Counted from the stretch's first letter, positions 38,224 to 47,115 are shown. The stretch: DNA of 64,000 nt from UBA4644 sp964646225 (GCA_964646225.1 CAZYAD010000001.1:25927-89926); one strand, 5' to 3'. The notes: generated from the letters alone by a model not told the origin. Numbers and translations are program-made.

Positions 38224-40821
38224 ATGAATCTCAATCATTTTACACAGAAGTCTATGGAGGCCATCCAATCCGCGCAGAAGCTGGCGGTGGAAAACGGCAA
38301 TTCACAGGTGGGGCAGAGCCATTTGCTGCTGTCCATGCTGCAGCAGAGCGATGGGCTCATCGGCCAGCTGATGAGCCGCATGGGCGTCCCGGCGGACAGC
38401 CTGACCTCGGCGGTGTCCGGCGTGCTGGGGGCTCTGCCCAAGGTCTCGGGCGGCAGCCGGGAGGCCGATAAGATCTACATTTCTCAGGCGCTGGATCAGG
38501 CGCTCAACGCTGCCGAAAAGCAGGCCGACCGGATGAAGGACGACTTTGTCTCGGTGGAGCATCTGTTTCTGGGCCTGCTGGAGCAGCCGGAGGCGGCGCT
38601 CAAGCAGCTGTTCCAGACCTTTGACATCACTCAGCAGCGTTTTCTCACGTCGCTGAAGGAGGTGCGGGGCAACGCCCGGGTCACCTCGGACAATCCGGAG
38701 GAGACCTATGATGTTCTGAACAAATACGGGCAGGAGCTGGTGGAGCGGGCCCGGCAGCAAAAGCTGGATCCGGTCATCGGCCGTGACAGCGAGATCCGCA
38801 ATGTGATCCGCATCCTGTCCCGCAAGACAAAAAATAACCCGGTGCTCATCGGTGAGCCCGGCGTGGGCAAGACCGCCATCGCCGAAGGGCTGGCCCAGCG
38901 GATCGTCCGGGGGGATGTGCCCGAAAATCTGAAGGATCGCAAGATCTTTGCGCTGGATATGGGCGCGCTCATCGCCGGTGCCAAGTTCCGGGGCGAGTTT
39001 GAAGAGCGGCTGAAGGCCGTACTGGCCGCTGTCAAGGACAGCCAGGGCCGGATCATCCTGTTCATCGACGAGCTGCACACCATCGTGGGGGCCGGAAAGA
39101 CCGAGGGCAGCATGGACGCCGGCAACCTCCTTAAGCCCATGCTGGCACGGGGCGAGCTGCACTGCATCGGTGCCACCACCCTGAACGAATACCGGCAGTA
39201 CATCGAAAAGGACGCCGCGTTGGAGCGGCGGTTCCAGCCGGTGATGGTCAGCGAGCCCACAGTGGAGGACACCATTTCCATCCTTCGCGGACTCAAGGAG
39301 CGGTATGAGGTATACCACGGCGTCAAGATCCAGGATCAGGCCCTCATCGCCGCCGCCACCCTTTCCAACCGCTATATCAGCGACCGGTTCCTGCCGGACA
39401 AGGCCATCGACCTGGTGGACGAGGCCTGCGCCATGATCCGCACCGAGATGGATTCCATGCCCGCCGAGCTGGACGAGATCAACCGCCGGATCATCCAGCT
39501 GGAGATCGAGGAGACCGCTCTGAAAAAGGAGACCGACCGGCTGGCACAGGAGCATTTGAAGGAGCTGCAAAAGGAGCTGGCCGAGCAGCGGGACGCCTTT
39601 AAGGCCATGAAGGCCCGGTGGGAGAACGAGAAATCCGCCATTGACAAGGTGCGCCGTCTGCGGGAGGACATCGAGCGGGTGTCCGCCCAGCTGGAAAAGG
39701 CCGAAGCTGAGTACGACCTGAACAAGGCCGCCGAGCTGAAGTATGGTCGTCTGCCCGAATTGCAGCGGCAGCTGCAGGAGGAGGAGCGCATCGCCGAGGA
39801 GACCGAGCAGCACAGTACCCTGCTGCGGGATCGGGTCACCGAGGGGGAGATCGCCCGCATCGTGGCCCGCTGGACCGGCATCCCGGTGCAGAAGCTCATG
39901 GAGGGCGAGCGGGAGAAGCTGCTCCATCTGGATGACATCCTTCACAAACGGGTGGTGGGGCAGGAGGATGCGGTACAGAGCGTTTGCGACGCCATCCTCC
40001 GCTCCCGGGCGGGCATCCAGGATCCTGACAAGCCCATCGGCTCCTTCCTGTTCCTGGGCCCCACCGGCGTGGGCAAGACCGAGCTGGCAAAGGCGCTGGC
40101 CGAGGCGCTGTTCGACGACGAACGGGCCATGGTGCGCATTGACATGAGCGAGTACATGGAGAAATACTCGGTATCCCGGCTCATCGGCGCCCCTCCGGGC
40201 TATGTGGGCTACGATCAGGGTGGCCAGCTTACCGAAGCGGTGCGCCGCCGCCCTTACAGCGTGGTGCTGTTCGACGAGGTGGAAAAGGCCCATCCCGATG
40301 TGTTCAATGTATTACTGCAAGTATTGGACGATGGAAGAATTACTGACAGTCAAGGCCGCACGGTGGATTTCAAGAACACCATCATCATCCTCACCTCCAA
40401 TCTGGGTTCGCCGGTGATTCTGGAGGGCATCAATGAGCAGGGCCAGCTGCGGCAGGAGGCCCGGGAGCAGGTCATGGGGCTGCTACGGCAGCAGTTCCGT
40501 CCGGAGTTCCTCAACCGGCTGGACGAGATCGTCTTCTACAAGCCGCTGACCCGGGAGGATATGCACAGCATTATCGACCTGATGCTGGGCGGCCTGAAAG
40601 CGCGGCTGGCCGACCGTCAGCTGTCGCTGACCGTCACCGACAATGCCCGCGATCTGGTGATCGCCCGGGGGTATGACCCCATGTACGGCGCGCGGCCGCT
40701 GCGGCGGTATTTGCAGCAGAGCGTGGAGACCCTGCTGGCACGGCACATCATCGGAAACGACCTGGCCTCCGGCACCGTCCTCACGGTGGATGAGATCGGC
40801 GGCAAGCTGGTAGTGAGATAA
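38224..40821 (+). CDS. clpB: ATP-dependent disaggregase ClpB
   Basis: 865 aa, full length. ClpB extracts proteins from aggregates with DnaK. Clp-N repeats (1-145) are followed by AAA1 with Walker A GEPGVGKT (about 207) and Walker B IILFIDELHT. The M-domain coiled coil (about 400-525) marks ClpB rather than ClpC. AAA2 has GPTGVGKTELAKAL (about 605) and the pore loop GYVGYDQGGQ. AAGGAGG precedes the ATG. Confidence 0.97.
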   Translation: MNLNHFTQKSMEAIQSAQKLAVENGNSQVGQSHLLLSMLQQSDGLIGQLMSRMGVPADSLTSAVSGVLGALPKVSGGSREADKIYISQALDQALNAAEKQADRMKDDFVSVEHLFLGLLEQPEAALKQLFQTFDITQQRFLTSLKEVRGNARVTSDNPEETYDVLNKYGQELVERARQQKLDPVIGRDSEIRNVIRILSRKTKNNPVLIGEPGVGKTAIAEGLAQRIVRGDVPENLKDRKIFALDMGALIAGAKFRGEFEERLKAVLAAVKDSQGRIILFIDELHTIVGAGKTEGSMDAGNLLKPMLARGELHCIGATTLNEYRQYIEKDAALERRFQPVMVSEPTVEDTISILRGLKERYEVYHGVKIQDQALIAAATLSNRYISDRFLPDKAIDLVDEACAMIRTEMDSMPAELDEINRRIIQLEIEETALKKETDRLAQEHLKELQKELAEQRDAFKAMKARWENEKSAIDKVRRLREDIERVSAQLEKAEAEYDLNKAAELKYGRLPELQRQLQEEERIAEETEQHSTLLRDRVTEGEIARIVARWTGIPVQKLMEGEREKLLHLDDILHKRVVGQEDAVQSVCDAILRSRAGIQDPDKPIGSFLFLGPTGVGKTELAKALAEALFDDERAMVRIDMSEYMEKYSVSRLIGAPPGYVGYDQGGQLTEAVRRRPYSVVLFDEVEKAHPDVFNVLLQVLDDGRITDSQGRTVDFKNTIIILTSNLGSPVILEGINEQGQLRQEAREQVMGLLRQQFRPEFLNRLDEIVFYKPLTREDMHSIIDLMLGGLKARLADRQLSLTVTDNARDLVIARGYDPMYGARPLRRYLQQSVETLLARHIIGNDLASGTVLTVDEIGGKLVVR

Positions 40822-40834
40822 AAACCAGAACAGA

Positions 40835-40866
40835 ACCGCCCGGGGCAGAGCCCCGGGCGGTCGTTG
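40835..40866 (+). terminator. GC hairpin after clpB
   Basis: ACCGCCCGGGGC, loop AGA, GCCCCGGGCGGT, followed by the weak tract CGTTGTATT. Confidence 0.6.
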
Positions 40867-40876
40867 TATTGGAAAA

Positions 40877-41486
40877 TCAGATATAAGAAGCTGGTTTTTC
40901 ACAGATGGCCTGAATGGCTTTTTTATGGTTATCAAAGCACGACACTTCATCGGAAGATGAATGACGAATGTAGGTCTTTGTCCCGGTAATGGAGAAGAAG
41001 AATGTTGTATCGAGTGCATCAGGAGAATTGATCGTTGTCAGTTTCTGATGACTAAAAAACTCTCCGGAAGCCGCATAGTAAAGATCATAGGAAACTTTTT
41101 GAATACCTCCGTACAGGACGCCGAAGGCGTATGCGTGGGTGGCGTAATAGTCTCCTACCCTGGCGGTATCGTCCGGACCGGTCAGCGTGTAAGAAACGGT
41201 ATAGGAGGCGCTGACAGAACCGATCTTATAGCCCAAAATGGTATCTCCGGTCTCATAGTCCACTTCGATACTTTTCTCAACGGAAGAACCAATACCAACA
41301 TACTCTCCTTCTGTTGCTTTTAAGGCACGGAAGGAAACCAGTGTCTCAACTGTCCGGTTGCGCACCTCCATCTGGTCAGGCCGGGCACGGAACAGATCTG
41401 TGGATGTCTGCGCATTTGTTGTTTGGCATGCCAACTGGCACCAAGAAAGCAGTAGAACAGAGTATTGTCAATAGAAGTCTTTTCAA
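40877..41486 (-). pseudogene. AT-rich lipoprotein gene with a frameshift in the signal peptide
   Basis: The mature part (to 40877, about 185 aa) begins with the lipobox-like LAC followed by QTTNAQTSTDLFRARPDQ, and is rich in beta-type Tyr/Thr/Ser sequence with no known family. In its own frame the sequence upstream is only LLLSWCQ before a TGA. One frame over, a TTG at 41486 starts MKRLLLTILCSTAFLV, a typical lipoprotein signal. A one-base change near 41440 would join them. It is either broken or a sequencing error; no ribosome site is obvious. Lower GC than its surroundings. Confidence 0.5.
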
Positions 41487-41518
41487 TTTCAGAAATGTTT
41501 AAGAAATGAGTTTTTTCA

Positions 41519-41547
41519 TTGACGGGCACTGGACACCGGTGTATACT
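41519..41547 (+). promoter_or_regulatory. Sigma-A promoter for the cupin gene
   Basis: TTGACG (41519-41524), 17-nt spacer, TATACT (41542-41547); leader of about 22 nt. Confidence 0.7.
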
Positions 41548-41575
41548 GGGGAAAATATCATTTTGGAGGGTATTT

Positions 41576-41923
41576 ATGGTCATTCGCAAGGAAACGCAGC
41601 GGGTACAGGTGCGGGACGGCATCCGCGGCGGCAACGGCCGGCTGGAAAACCGGCACATCATCGAGCCCGACGCCATGTTCGGCTCCGCCACCCTGTTCAC
41701 CGAGTTTTTCTTTGATCCCGGCGACTCCATCGGGCCCCATGTCCATGACGGCGACGCCGAGGTCTATTATCTGCTGGAGGGGACGCTGACCCTCATCGAG
41801 GACGGCCGGGAGACCGCGCTGCGGCCCGGAGACGCCTCCTATGCCCACAGCGGCGTGTCTCACGCCATCGAGAACCGGTCGGACAAGCCGGCGCGAATGC
41901 TGGCGGTGATCCTGAAGGTGTAA
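41576..41923 (+). CDS. Cupin-domain protein
   Basis: 115 aa, one cupin barrel. Motif 1 reads GDSIGPHVHDGDAEVYYLLEG, giving His/His/Glu metal ligands; motif 2 is LRPGDASYAHSGVSHAI with the fourth ligand His. It likely binds a divalent metal and acts as a small isomerase or binding protein; the substrate is unknown. GGAGGG lies 7 nt before the ATG. Single gene between promoter and terminator. Confidence 0.85.
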   Translation: MVIRKETQRVQVRDGIRGGNGRLENRHIIEPDAMFGSATLFTEFFFDPGDSIGPHVHDGDAEVYYLLEGTLTLIEDGRETALRPGDASYAHSGVSHAIENRSDKPARMLAVILKV

Positions 41924-41959
41924 AAAAAGCCGTTTGGCCCTCTGGCCAAACGGCTTTTT
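41924..41959. terminator. Bidirectional terminator between the cupin gene and a convergent operon
   Basis: AAAAAGCCGTTTGGCC, loop CTCT, GGCCAAACGGCTTTTT: 16-bp perfect stem with A- and T-tracts. Confidence 0.9.
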
Positions 41960-41970
41960 GCGTGTTTTCT

Positions 41971-42123
41971 TTACTTTTTTCGGCCAACGAAGCCGAAGAT
42001 GACCACGCAGGCGACAGCCCCCAGCACAAAGTACACCGGCTGGCCGGTGGCGTTTTGCAGGATGCTGCCCAGCACCAGTGCCGCCGCCGCGAACAGCAGG
42101 CGGGAAACCTTGTTCAGCTTCAC
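41971..42123 (-). CDS. 50-aa two-helix membrane protein coupled to the nitroreductase gene
   Basis: A short frame starting with GTG that overlaps the nitroreductase stop (GTGA). It encodes two hydrophobic segments, LLFAAAALVLGSIL and VYFVLGAVACVVIFGF, with positive ends (VKLNKVSR; GRKK). The stop lies 12 bp before a shared terminator. Length, coupling and amphipathic design support a real gene; its function is unknown. Confidence 0.6.
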   Translation of the reverse strand: MKLNKVSRLLFAAAALVLGSILQNATGQPVYFVLGAVACVVIFGFVGRKK

Positions 42124-42632
42124 AGGCGCACCACCGTTTCCTCCGTCGGACGGCGGCTGGCGTGGTTGCCGGAGGGATGGCTGTCCTCGGCGGGATAGCC
42201 CAGCGGCAGCAGGGCAAAGACCTCCTGCTCCTCCGGAATGGCGAAGGCGCGGCGAACCTCCTCCGTATCAAACCAGCAGACCCAGCAGGTACCCAGCCCC
42301 AGAGCGGCAGCCTGGAGCATCATCTGGGTGGTGACGATGGAGCAGTCCATCTCGGCGGAATTGCGGTCGTTGAAGGGGTTGGTCCAGGCGGCCTGACGGT
42401 CGCCGCAGATCAGCAGCACGGTGGGGGCGTTAAAGGCACAACGGGTAATGGCACGGATCCTGGCCAGGGCCTCCGGGCTTTCCAGCACATAGATTCGCTG
42501 GGGCTGCTGATTTTTTGCGGTGGGAGCGGCGGCACCGGCGGCCAGAATGGCTTGCAGCTTGTCTTCCTCCACCGGACAGTCGGCATATTTGCGCACAGAA
42601 TAGCGGTCGTGGATCAGTTGGTTGAATTCCAT
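42120..42632 (-). CDS. Nitroreductase family protein
   Basis: 170 aa. An FMN-binding nitroreductase fold with N-terminal RYSVRKYADCPVEEDKLQAI and AAPTAKNQQPQRIYVL. GLGTCWVCWF and ALLPLGYPAED follow near the C-terminus. NAD(P)H-dependent reduction of an unknown substrate is expected. It starts 4 nt after ruvX in the same operon. Confidence 0.9.
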   Translation of the reverse strand: MEFNQLIHDRYSVRKYADCPVEEDKLQAILAAGAAAPTAKNQQPQRIYVLESPEALARIRAITRCAFNAPTVLLICGDRQAAWTNPFNDRNSAEMDCSIVTTQMMLQAAALGLGTCWVCWFDTEEVRRAFAIPEEQEVFALLPLGYPAEDSHPSGNHASRRPTEETVVRL

Positions 42633-42636
42633 GGTG

Positions 42637-43074
42637 TTAGAGCTCCTTTTCTCGTTTTTTCTGTAGATTGCAAAAGTCCAGGTAGCTTTGCAGAATGACC
42701 TGAGCCGCCACTGCGTCCACCCGCTGGCGCTGCTTGTCCCGCTTTTTTCCGGCGTCGGACAAAATGCGGTTGGCGGTCACCGAGCTGCCCCGCTCGTCCC
42801 ACAGCACCACCTCCAGGCCGCAGGCGTCATGAAGCTGCTGGGCGAACTCCCGGCACTCCAGCGCCTTGGGGCCCTCGGTGCCGTTCATGTTCAGGGCCAG
42901 ACCCACCACCACCCGTGCGGGCTTTTCCTGCTGGATCTCCCGGCAGATGGCCTCCAGCAGACGCTGGCGGTTGTGCTCGGTGATGGTGATGGAGCGGCCG
43001 GCCAGAAAGCCGCTGAGGTCGGACACGCACACGCCGGTGCGGGCCTTTCCCAGATCAATGCCCATGATCTTCAT
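42637..43074 (-). CDS. ruvX: Putative pre-16S rRNA nuclease / Holliday-junction resolvase RuvX (YqgF)
   Basis: 145 aa, RNase-H fold. Motifs MGIDLGKARTGVCVSD, VVVGLALNMNGTEGP, LWDERGSSVTANRIL and the C-terminal RVDAVAAQVILQSYLD supply the acidic active-site residues. YqgF proteins act in 16S rRNA 5' processing. It follows the P-loop/SAD gene by 2 nt. Confidence 0.95.
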   Translation of the reverse strand: MKIMGIDLGKARTGVCVSDLSGFLAGRSITITEHNRQRLLEAICREIQQEKPARVVVGLALNMNGTEGPKALECREFAQQLHDACGLEVVLWDERGSSVTANRILSDAGKKRDKQRQRVDAVAAQVILQSYLDFCNLQKKREKEL

Positions 43075-43076
43075 GC

Positions 43077-44006
43077 TCAGATCAGCTCCAGATCGTTGAA
43101 GTGGCGCTGGCCGTCGCCATCGATCACGCCCACGCGGCCCACCAGCAGCCAGCGCTGGTTGCGGTGGTCATAGATGATCTCCTTCAGCAGGTGGAAGCCC
43201 TCGATCTTGCCCGTGCTGGCCACATGGGTGCGGGGGCCGGTGCAGGGCTGGTTGACACCGCCGATGGCGATGGTGCGGTCATCCACATACTCCACCGGCA
43301 GGTCGGCGGCGATGTCGGCCTTGACCAGACGCTCCAGCTCGTCCAGATCCACCTGGGGCGGACGGTCGTGAAAGGCCATCAGAAAGCCGTTTTTGATGTC
43401 GCCGTGAAGGGCGCGGATCACATCCTTTTCGGGCATATGGGATTCCAGCAGATCCTCGGCGGTGTGGGCCATCTGGCGGACCCGGACGGATTTGTGGACA
43501 ACCTTGGCCACATCCTCCGGCAGGGGACCGAAGATGTTGGGACGGGTGACGATGACCTCCTCGCCCACGCCCACGATCAGGTCGGCGTTAAAGCGCAACG
43601 CCTCGTACAGCAGGTCGAAGTGCTCGATGATCACCCGCTTGCCCCGGGCCACGGCCTCCTGCACGGCCTCCACCAGGGTGTGGAGTTGGGTAAAGCCCAG
43701 CTCGAAGCGCACATCCATGTGGTAGGTGTGGGGGGAATAGAAGCGGTTTTCCTCGTCCTGACACAGCAGGGGCAGGGGGCGGATGTTGACCCCCTCGTCA
43801 TCGTTGGTCAGTTCCAGACCGGGGAACATCCCCTTGATGATCATGGATTTGCCCGATCCGGCCTCGCCGATGACGCCGATGACACGGTCGGCGGGATTCA
43901 GGTGCTGCTGGGCGATGCTCATGCCCAGCTGGTAGATGCGGTCTCTGCCGCGGGGGGCGAAGTACACGCTGTACAGGTGCTCGCCTACGCTGCCGTTAAA
44001 AGACAT
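43077..44006 (-). CDS. P-loop protein with C-terminal alanyl-tRNA-synthetase-type SAD domain
   Basis: 309 aa. An N-terminal NTPase region carries Walker A VIGEAGSGKSMI (about 44-55). The C-terminal about 80 residues resemble the second additional domain of AlaRS/AlaX: PCTGPRTHVASTGKIEGFHL gives the C-x5-H-V-x2-TG-x-I pattern of the zinc site. There is no aminoacylation domain. Clostridial homologues carry only the domain name, so function is unknown; tRNA or nucleotide sensing is inference. GGAGG precedes the ATG. Middle of a six-gene operon with DUF3842 and a serine hydrolase. Confidence 0.8.
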   Translation of the reverse strand: MSFNGSVGEHLYSVYFAPRGRDRIYQLGMSIAQQHLNPADRVIGVIGEAGSGKSMIIKGMFPGLELTNDDEGVNIRPLPLLCQDEENRFYSPHTYHMDVRFELGFTQLHTLVEAVQEAVARGKRVIIEHFDLLYEALRFNADLIVGVGEEVIVTRPNIFGPLPEDVAKVVHKSVRVRQMAHTAEDLLESHMPEKDVIRALHGDIKNGFLMAFHDRPPQVDLDELERLVKADIAADLPVEYVDDRTIAIGGVNQPCTGPRTHVASTGKIEGFHLLKEIIYDHRNQRWLLVGRVGVIDGDGQRHFNDLELI

Positions 44007-44037
44007 GGGGGTTCCTCCTTGTTGATCTACTTCGTGG

Positions 44038-44454
44038 TCAGACTTCCCGGCCCAGCACGGACGCCAGCTTGACCATGGCGTCCCGGATGAGCTCGGTCAT
44101 GGGCTGGGGGCCGATCCCGGCCACCAGGGTTTCACATTTGTCAGAGGGCAGAAGGATGCGCACGGCGCGGCTCTGCCCCACGGCCCGGGCCATCAGGGGG
44201 GTGACCTCGCCCAGCAGGGCGTCGGCGATCACCATGCCCATGGGGCCAAGGATCACATCGGCCCGGCGGCAGGCTACGGTCACGGCGTTTTCGCCGGTGG
44301 CGGCCCGGGACGCGCCGGCCTTGAGCATCCGCTCGGTGGCCATGCTGTTGGTGCCGATGGCCAGCAGCTCCTGGTCTGGAAACAGCCGGACGATCTCCTT
44401 CACCAGCTGGCTGCCCAGCCGCCCGCCCTGGCCGTCCAGCACCAGAACGGTCAT
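44038..44454 (-). CDS. DUF3842 family protein (Rossmann-like)
   Basis: 138 aa. It begins VLVLDGQGGRLGSQLVKEIV, a glycine-rich turn typical of dinucleotide-binding Rossmann folds, and ends with ILLPSDKCETLVAGIGPQPM. No enzyme activity is known for the family. The ATG overlaps the serine-hydrolase stop (ATGA), and the P-loop/SAD gene follows 31 nt later. Confidence 0.8.
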   Translation of the reverse strand: MTVLVLDGQGGRLGSQLVKEIVRLFPDQELLAIGTNSMATERMLKAGASRAATGENAVTVACRRADVILGPMGMVIADALLGEVTPLMARAVGQSRAVRILLPSDKCETLVAGIGPQPMTELIRDAMVKLASVLGREV

Positions 44455-45254
44455 GCCTGGGCCTCCTCAGGCTCGCCGCCCATGGCGTCCCACAGCTCCC
44501 GGGTGATCTGACCGATCTGAACATTCATCCGGCCCTCGGTGCCGGGCTCCAGTTGAGAGTTGATGTAGCAGACGATAAAGGGCTTTTTGGCGTAAATGAT
44601 GCCGGTATCGTGGGTGATGCCCTCGTCCTCACCGGTTTTGTGGGCGGCGCGGCCCTCTCCGGGCAGCAGCAGGGGGATCTTGTTGGTACACTGCTGGGCC
44701 AGCATCATATCCAGCATTTCCCGGGAGGCGGCGGGACTGACCACCTCTCCGCGATAGAGCAGCTCCAGCAGACGGCCGATCCCGGCGGCGGAGACGTAAT
44801 TGCGCTTCTGCCGGTACTCGGGGCGCTTTTCGAACAGCTTGCGGTTGAGCTCCACGCCCTCCAGTCCCAGACGGCGGATGTTTTCCTGAATGTTGGGGAT
44901 GCCCAGCAGGTCGATGAGCATATTGGTGGCCATGTTGTCCGAAATGGTGATCATCAGCCAGCACAGGTCGATGGGGGTGACCTCCATGCCGGTGTGCATC
45001 AGGGTCAGCACGCCGCAGATGGGCACCCGGTTTTCATCCCGGACGGTGAGCTTCTGCTCCCGGGAGATCAGCCCTGCCTCGATCTGGCGGAACAGCTCAG
45101 CCATCACGGTGAGCTTGATGACGCTGGCGGCCACCATGGGCTCTTCGGCATTGTAGCTGAAGCTTTCGCCTCCGGTCAGGTCCTTGAAGTAAACGGATGT
45201 GTGGCCGGGAAAGGCTTTGACCCGGTCGATGATGCTTTGCTTGATGGTTTCCAT
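44451..45254 (-). CDS. Cytosolic serine hydrolase of the class A beta-lactamase fold
   Basis: 267 aa. All three active-site elements are present: S44-V-I-K47, S105-D-N and K206-T-G208. There is no signal peptide or membrane helix, so it should be cytoplasmic, unlike beta-lactamases and PBPs. The Glu166 omega-loop motif of true beta-lactamases is not visible. It may hydrolyse an intracellular ester or amide; the substrate is unknown. AGGAGG precedes the ATG. First of the coupled trio. Confidence 0.85.
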   Translation of the reverse strand: METIKQSIIDRVKAFPGHTSVYFKDLTGGESFSYNAEEPMVAASVIKLTVMAELFRQIEAGLISREQKLTVRDENRVPICGVLTLMHTGMEVTPIDLCWLMITISDNMATNMLIDLLGIPNIQENIRRLGLEGVELNRKLFEKRPEYRQKRNYVSAAGIGRLLELLYRGEVVSPAASREMLDMMLAQQCTNKIPLLLPGEGRAAHKTGEDEGITHDTGIIYAKKPFIVCYINSQLEPGTEGRMNVQIGQITRELWDAMGGEPEEAQA

Positions 45255-45286
45255 AGCTTGGTACCTCCTGATATGAAATAAGCTTG

Positions 45287-46156
45287 TTACTTTCGTCCCG
45301 GGAACGGCCGGCAGAGATAAACCTCCCGGCAGAGGCCACGCAAATCGCGGGCGGCGGCGCGGGCGGCCTCCTCCTCTGCAAACATACCGTAGACCGCCGA
45401 GCCGGAGCCGGTCATCCGGGCACCCAGCGCACCGGAGGACAGCAGCGACTCCCGCAGCCGGAGGATCAGGGGCCGCTGCCCGCCGACGGGGGCCTCCAGC
45501 GCGTTGTAAAGGCTGTCTGCCACCGCCGTCAGGTCGCCCCGGCCCAGGGCCTCCCGCAGGGGAGCGTCGGAGGGGTAATCCCGTGGGGGCTGCCGGTCAT
45601 ACAGGCCGAAGGCATCAGCAGTGGACACCGAGAAGCCCGGCTTCCCCACCACGAAAAAGCAGGGAGGCAGCGGAGGCAGGGGGTGGAGCTTTTCGCCTAC
45701 GCCACGGGCCAGCGCGGTGCCGCCGAACAGACAGAAGGGCACATCGGCTCCCAGAGTGAGGGCGGTCTCCGCCAGACGGCGGCTGCTGAGGGGCATGCCG
45801 AAGGCGCGGTTGAGCAGCCGCAGGACGCAGGCGGCATCGGTGCTGCCGCCCGCCATACCGGCACCCACGGGGATGACCTTCTTGATATTGATATTCAGGC
45901 CGGGATTTTCCAGACCGGTCACGCGGAAAAAAGCCTCTGCCGCCTTGACCGCCAGATTGCGGCCGTCGGTGGGGAGGTAGGGCAGGTTGCACCGCAGGGA
46001 GATCTCGCCCCGGTGGTGCAGGGAAATGGCCACCAGGTCGCACAGATCGATGGACTGGAAGACGGTCACCAGCTCGTGGTAGCCGTCGGGCCGCAGATCC
46101 CGGACGCCCAGGTACAGGTTGAGCTTGGCAAACGCTTTTTCTTCAAAGGTACGCAT
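45287..46156 (-). CDS. ispE: 4-diphosphocytidyl-2-C-methyl-D-erythritol kinase
   Basis: 289 aa GHMP kinase of the non-mevalonate isoprenoid pathway. Motifs are FAKLNLYLGVRDLRPDGYHE, the ATP loop IPVGAGMAGGSTDAA (about 95-110) and the C-terminal ARMTGSGSAVYGMF. GAGGTGA precedes the ATG. It follows a PHP-family gene closely and precedes the serine hydrolase. Confidence 0.96.
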   Translation of the reverse strand: MRTFEEKAFAKLNLYLGVRDLRPDGYHELVTVFQSIDLCDLVAISLHHRGEISLRCNLPYLPTDGRNLAVKAAEAFFRVTGLENPGLNINIKKVIPVGAGMAGGSTDAACVLRLLNRAFGMPLSSRRLAETALTLGADVPFCLFGGTALARGVGEKLHPLPPLPPCFFVVGKPGFSVSTADAFGLYDRQPPRDYPSDAPLREALGRGDLTAVADSLYNALEAPVGGQRPLILRLRESLLSSGALGARMTGSGSAVYGMFAEEEAARAAARDLRGLCREVYLCRPFPGRK

Positions 46157-46167
46157 GGCGGTTCACC

Positions 46168-46977
46168 TCAGATGGAAAGCTGTACCGGCCTGCGCCGGCG
46201 ATAAACGGTCACGCTGTCAAAGCCGCATTCCCGCAGCAGGGCACAGGTCTCCCGGACGCCCAGCCCCACATGGGCGCTGTGGTGGGCGTCGGAGCCAATG
46301 GTGACCCTGCTGCCGCCAAAGGCGCGGAAGCGCTCCAGCAGCCAGGGCTCCCCGGCGGGGCGGCCCATCCAGCGGCGCAGACCGGTGGTGTTCAGCTCCA
46401 GGGCGATGCCGCTTTGGGCCAGATCCTTCAGAAAGGGCAGCATCAGCTCCTGCCAGCGCTCCATATTGGGGGCCACGCCGGCCCTGCCCATCAGCCGCAG
46501 GGGATAGTCGTAGTGGCCGAAGACATCCACATCGCACAGACGCACCAGCTCCCGCGCCTCCTGAAAGAAATCCCGGTAGGCGGCGTCGCAGGCCTCGGGC
46601 GTGTCCAGCACCAGGTCCCGGTAAATATCCCGGTGGGGACGCAGCTCGTGCAGGCTGCCGATGACCAGATCCAGCCCGTCACTGTCGGCCAGGCGCCGGG
46701 CGGCCTCCGGCTCCAGATGCGGCTGGCCCAGCTCGATGCCGCACAGAATCTCCAGCCGGCCCTCCCAGCGGGTGCGGGCCCGGGAAAGCTCCGCCATACG
46801 GCGGGAGACGCGGGCCTCGTAATAATCGCCGCCGGTACCGCCGTCATAATCGTAATGCTCAGTCATGGCCACGGCGGAAAGCCCATAGGCGTGGGCGGCG
46901 CGGCACAGCTCCTCCACCGTGCATTGGGCGTCGAAGGAATACCAGGTGTGGGTGTGGCAGTCGCAGAGATGCTCCAT
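46168..46977 (-). CDS. PHP-domain phosphatase, HisJ (histidinol-phosphatase)-like
   Basis: 269 aa. Metal-ligand motifs CDCHTHTWYSFDA, AMTEHYDYD, GIELGQPH, GSLHELRP, VFGHYDYPLR and the final GSDAHHSAHVGLGV fit the HisK/HisJ group. It may be histidinol-phosphatase or another phosphoester hydrolase; no other his genes are nearby. AAAGGAG precedes the ATG. First gene of the leftward ispE operon. Confidence 0.88.
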   Translation of the reverse strand: MEHLCDCHTHTWYSFDAQCTVEELCRAAHAYGLSAVAMTEHYDYDGGTGGDYYEARVSRRMAELSRARTRWEGRLEILCGIELGQPHLEPEAARRLADSDGLDLVIGSLHELRPHRDIYRDLVLDTPEACDAAYRDFFQEARELVRLCDVDVFGHYDYPLRLMGRAGVAPNMERWQELMLPFLKDLAQSGIALELNTTGLRRWMGRPAGEPWLLERFRAFGGSRVTIGSDAHHSAHVGLGVRETCALLRECGFDSVTVYRRRRPVQLSI

Positions 46978-47115
46978 GAAAAACGGCTCCTTTGCAGGAA
47001 TTTTTTTCAGTATAACACATTTCTCTGCATATTTCTATCCGAAAACCGAAAACTATGGAAAAAAGGTTGCAGAAACGGGTTCGCCCGGTGCGGCGGCCTG
47101 AGGGAGGTGGCTTTT

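Noticed and set aside
38302..40293. Long minus-strand open frame (663 codons) opposite clpB
   Set aside because: Antisense shadow of a full-length ClpB with Leu/His-rich composition.
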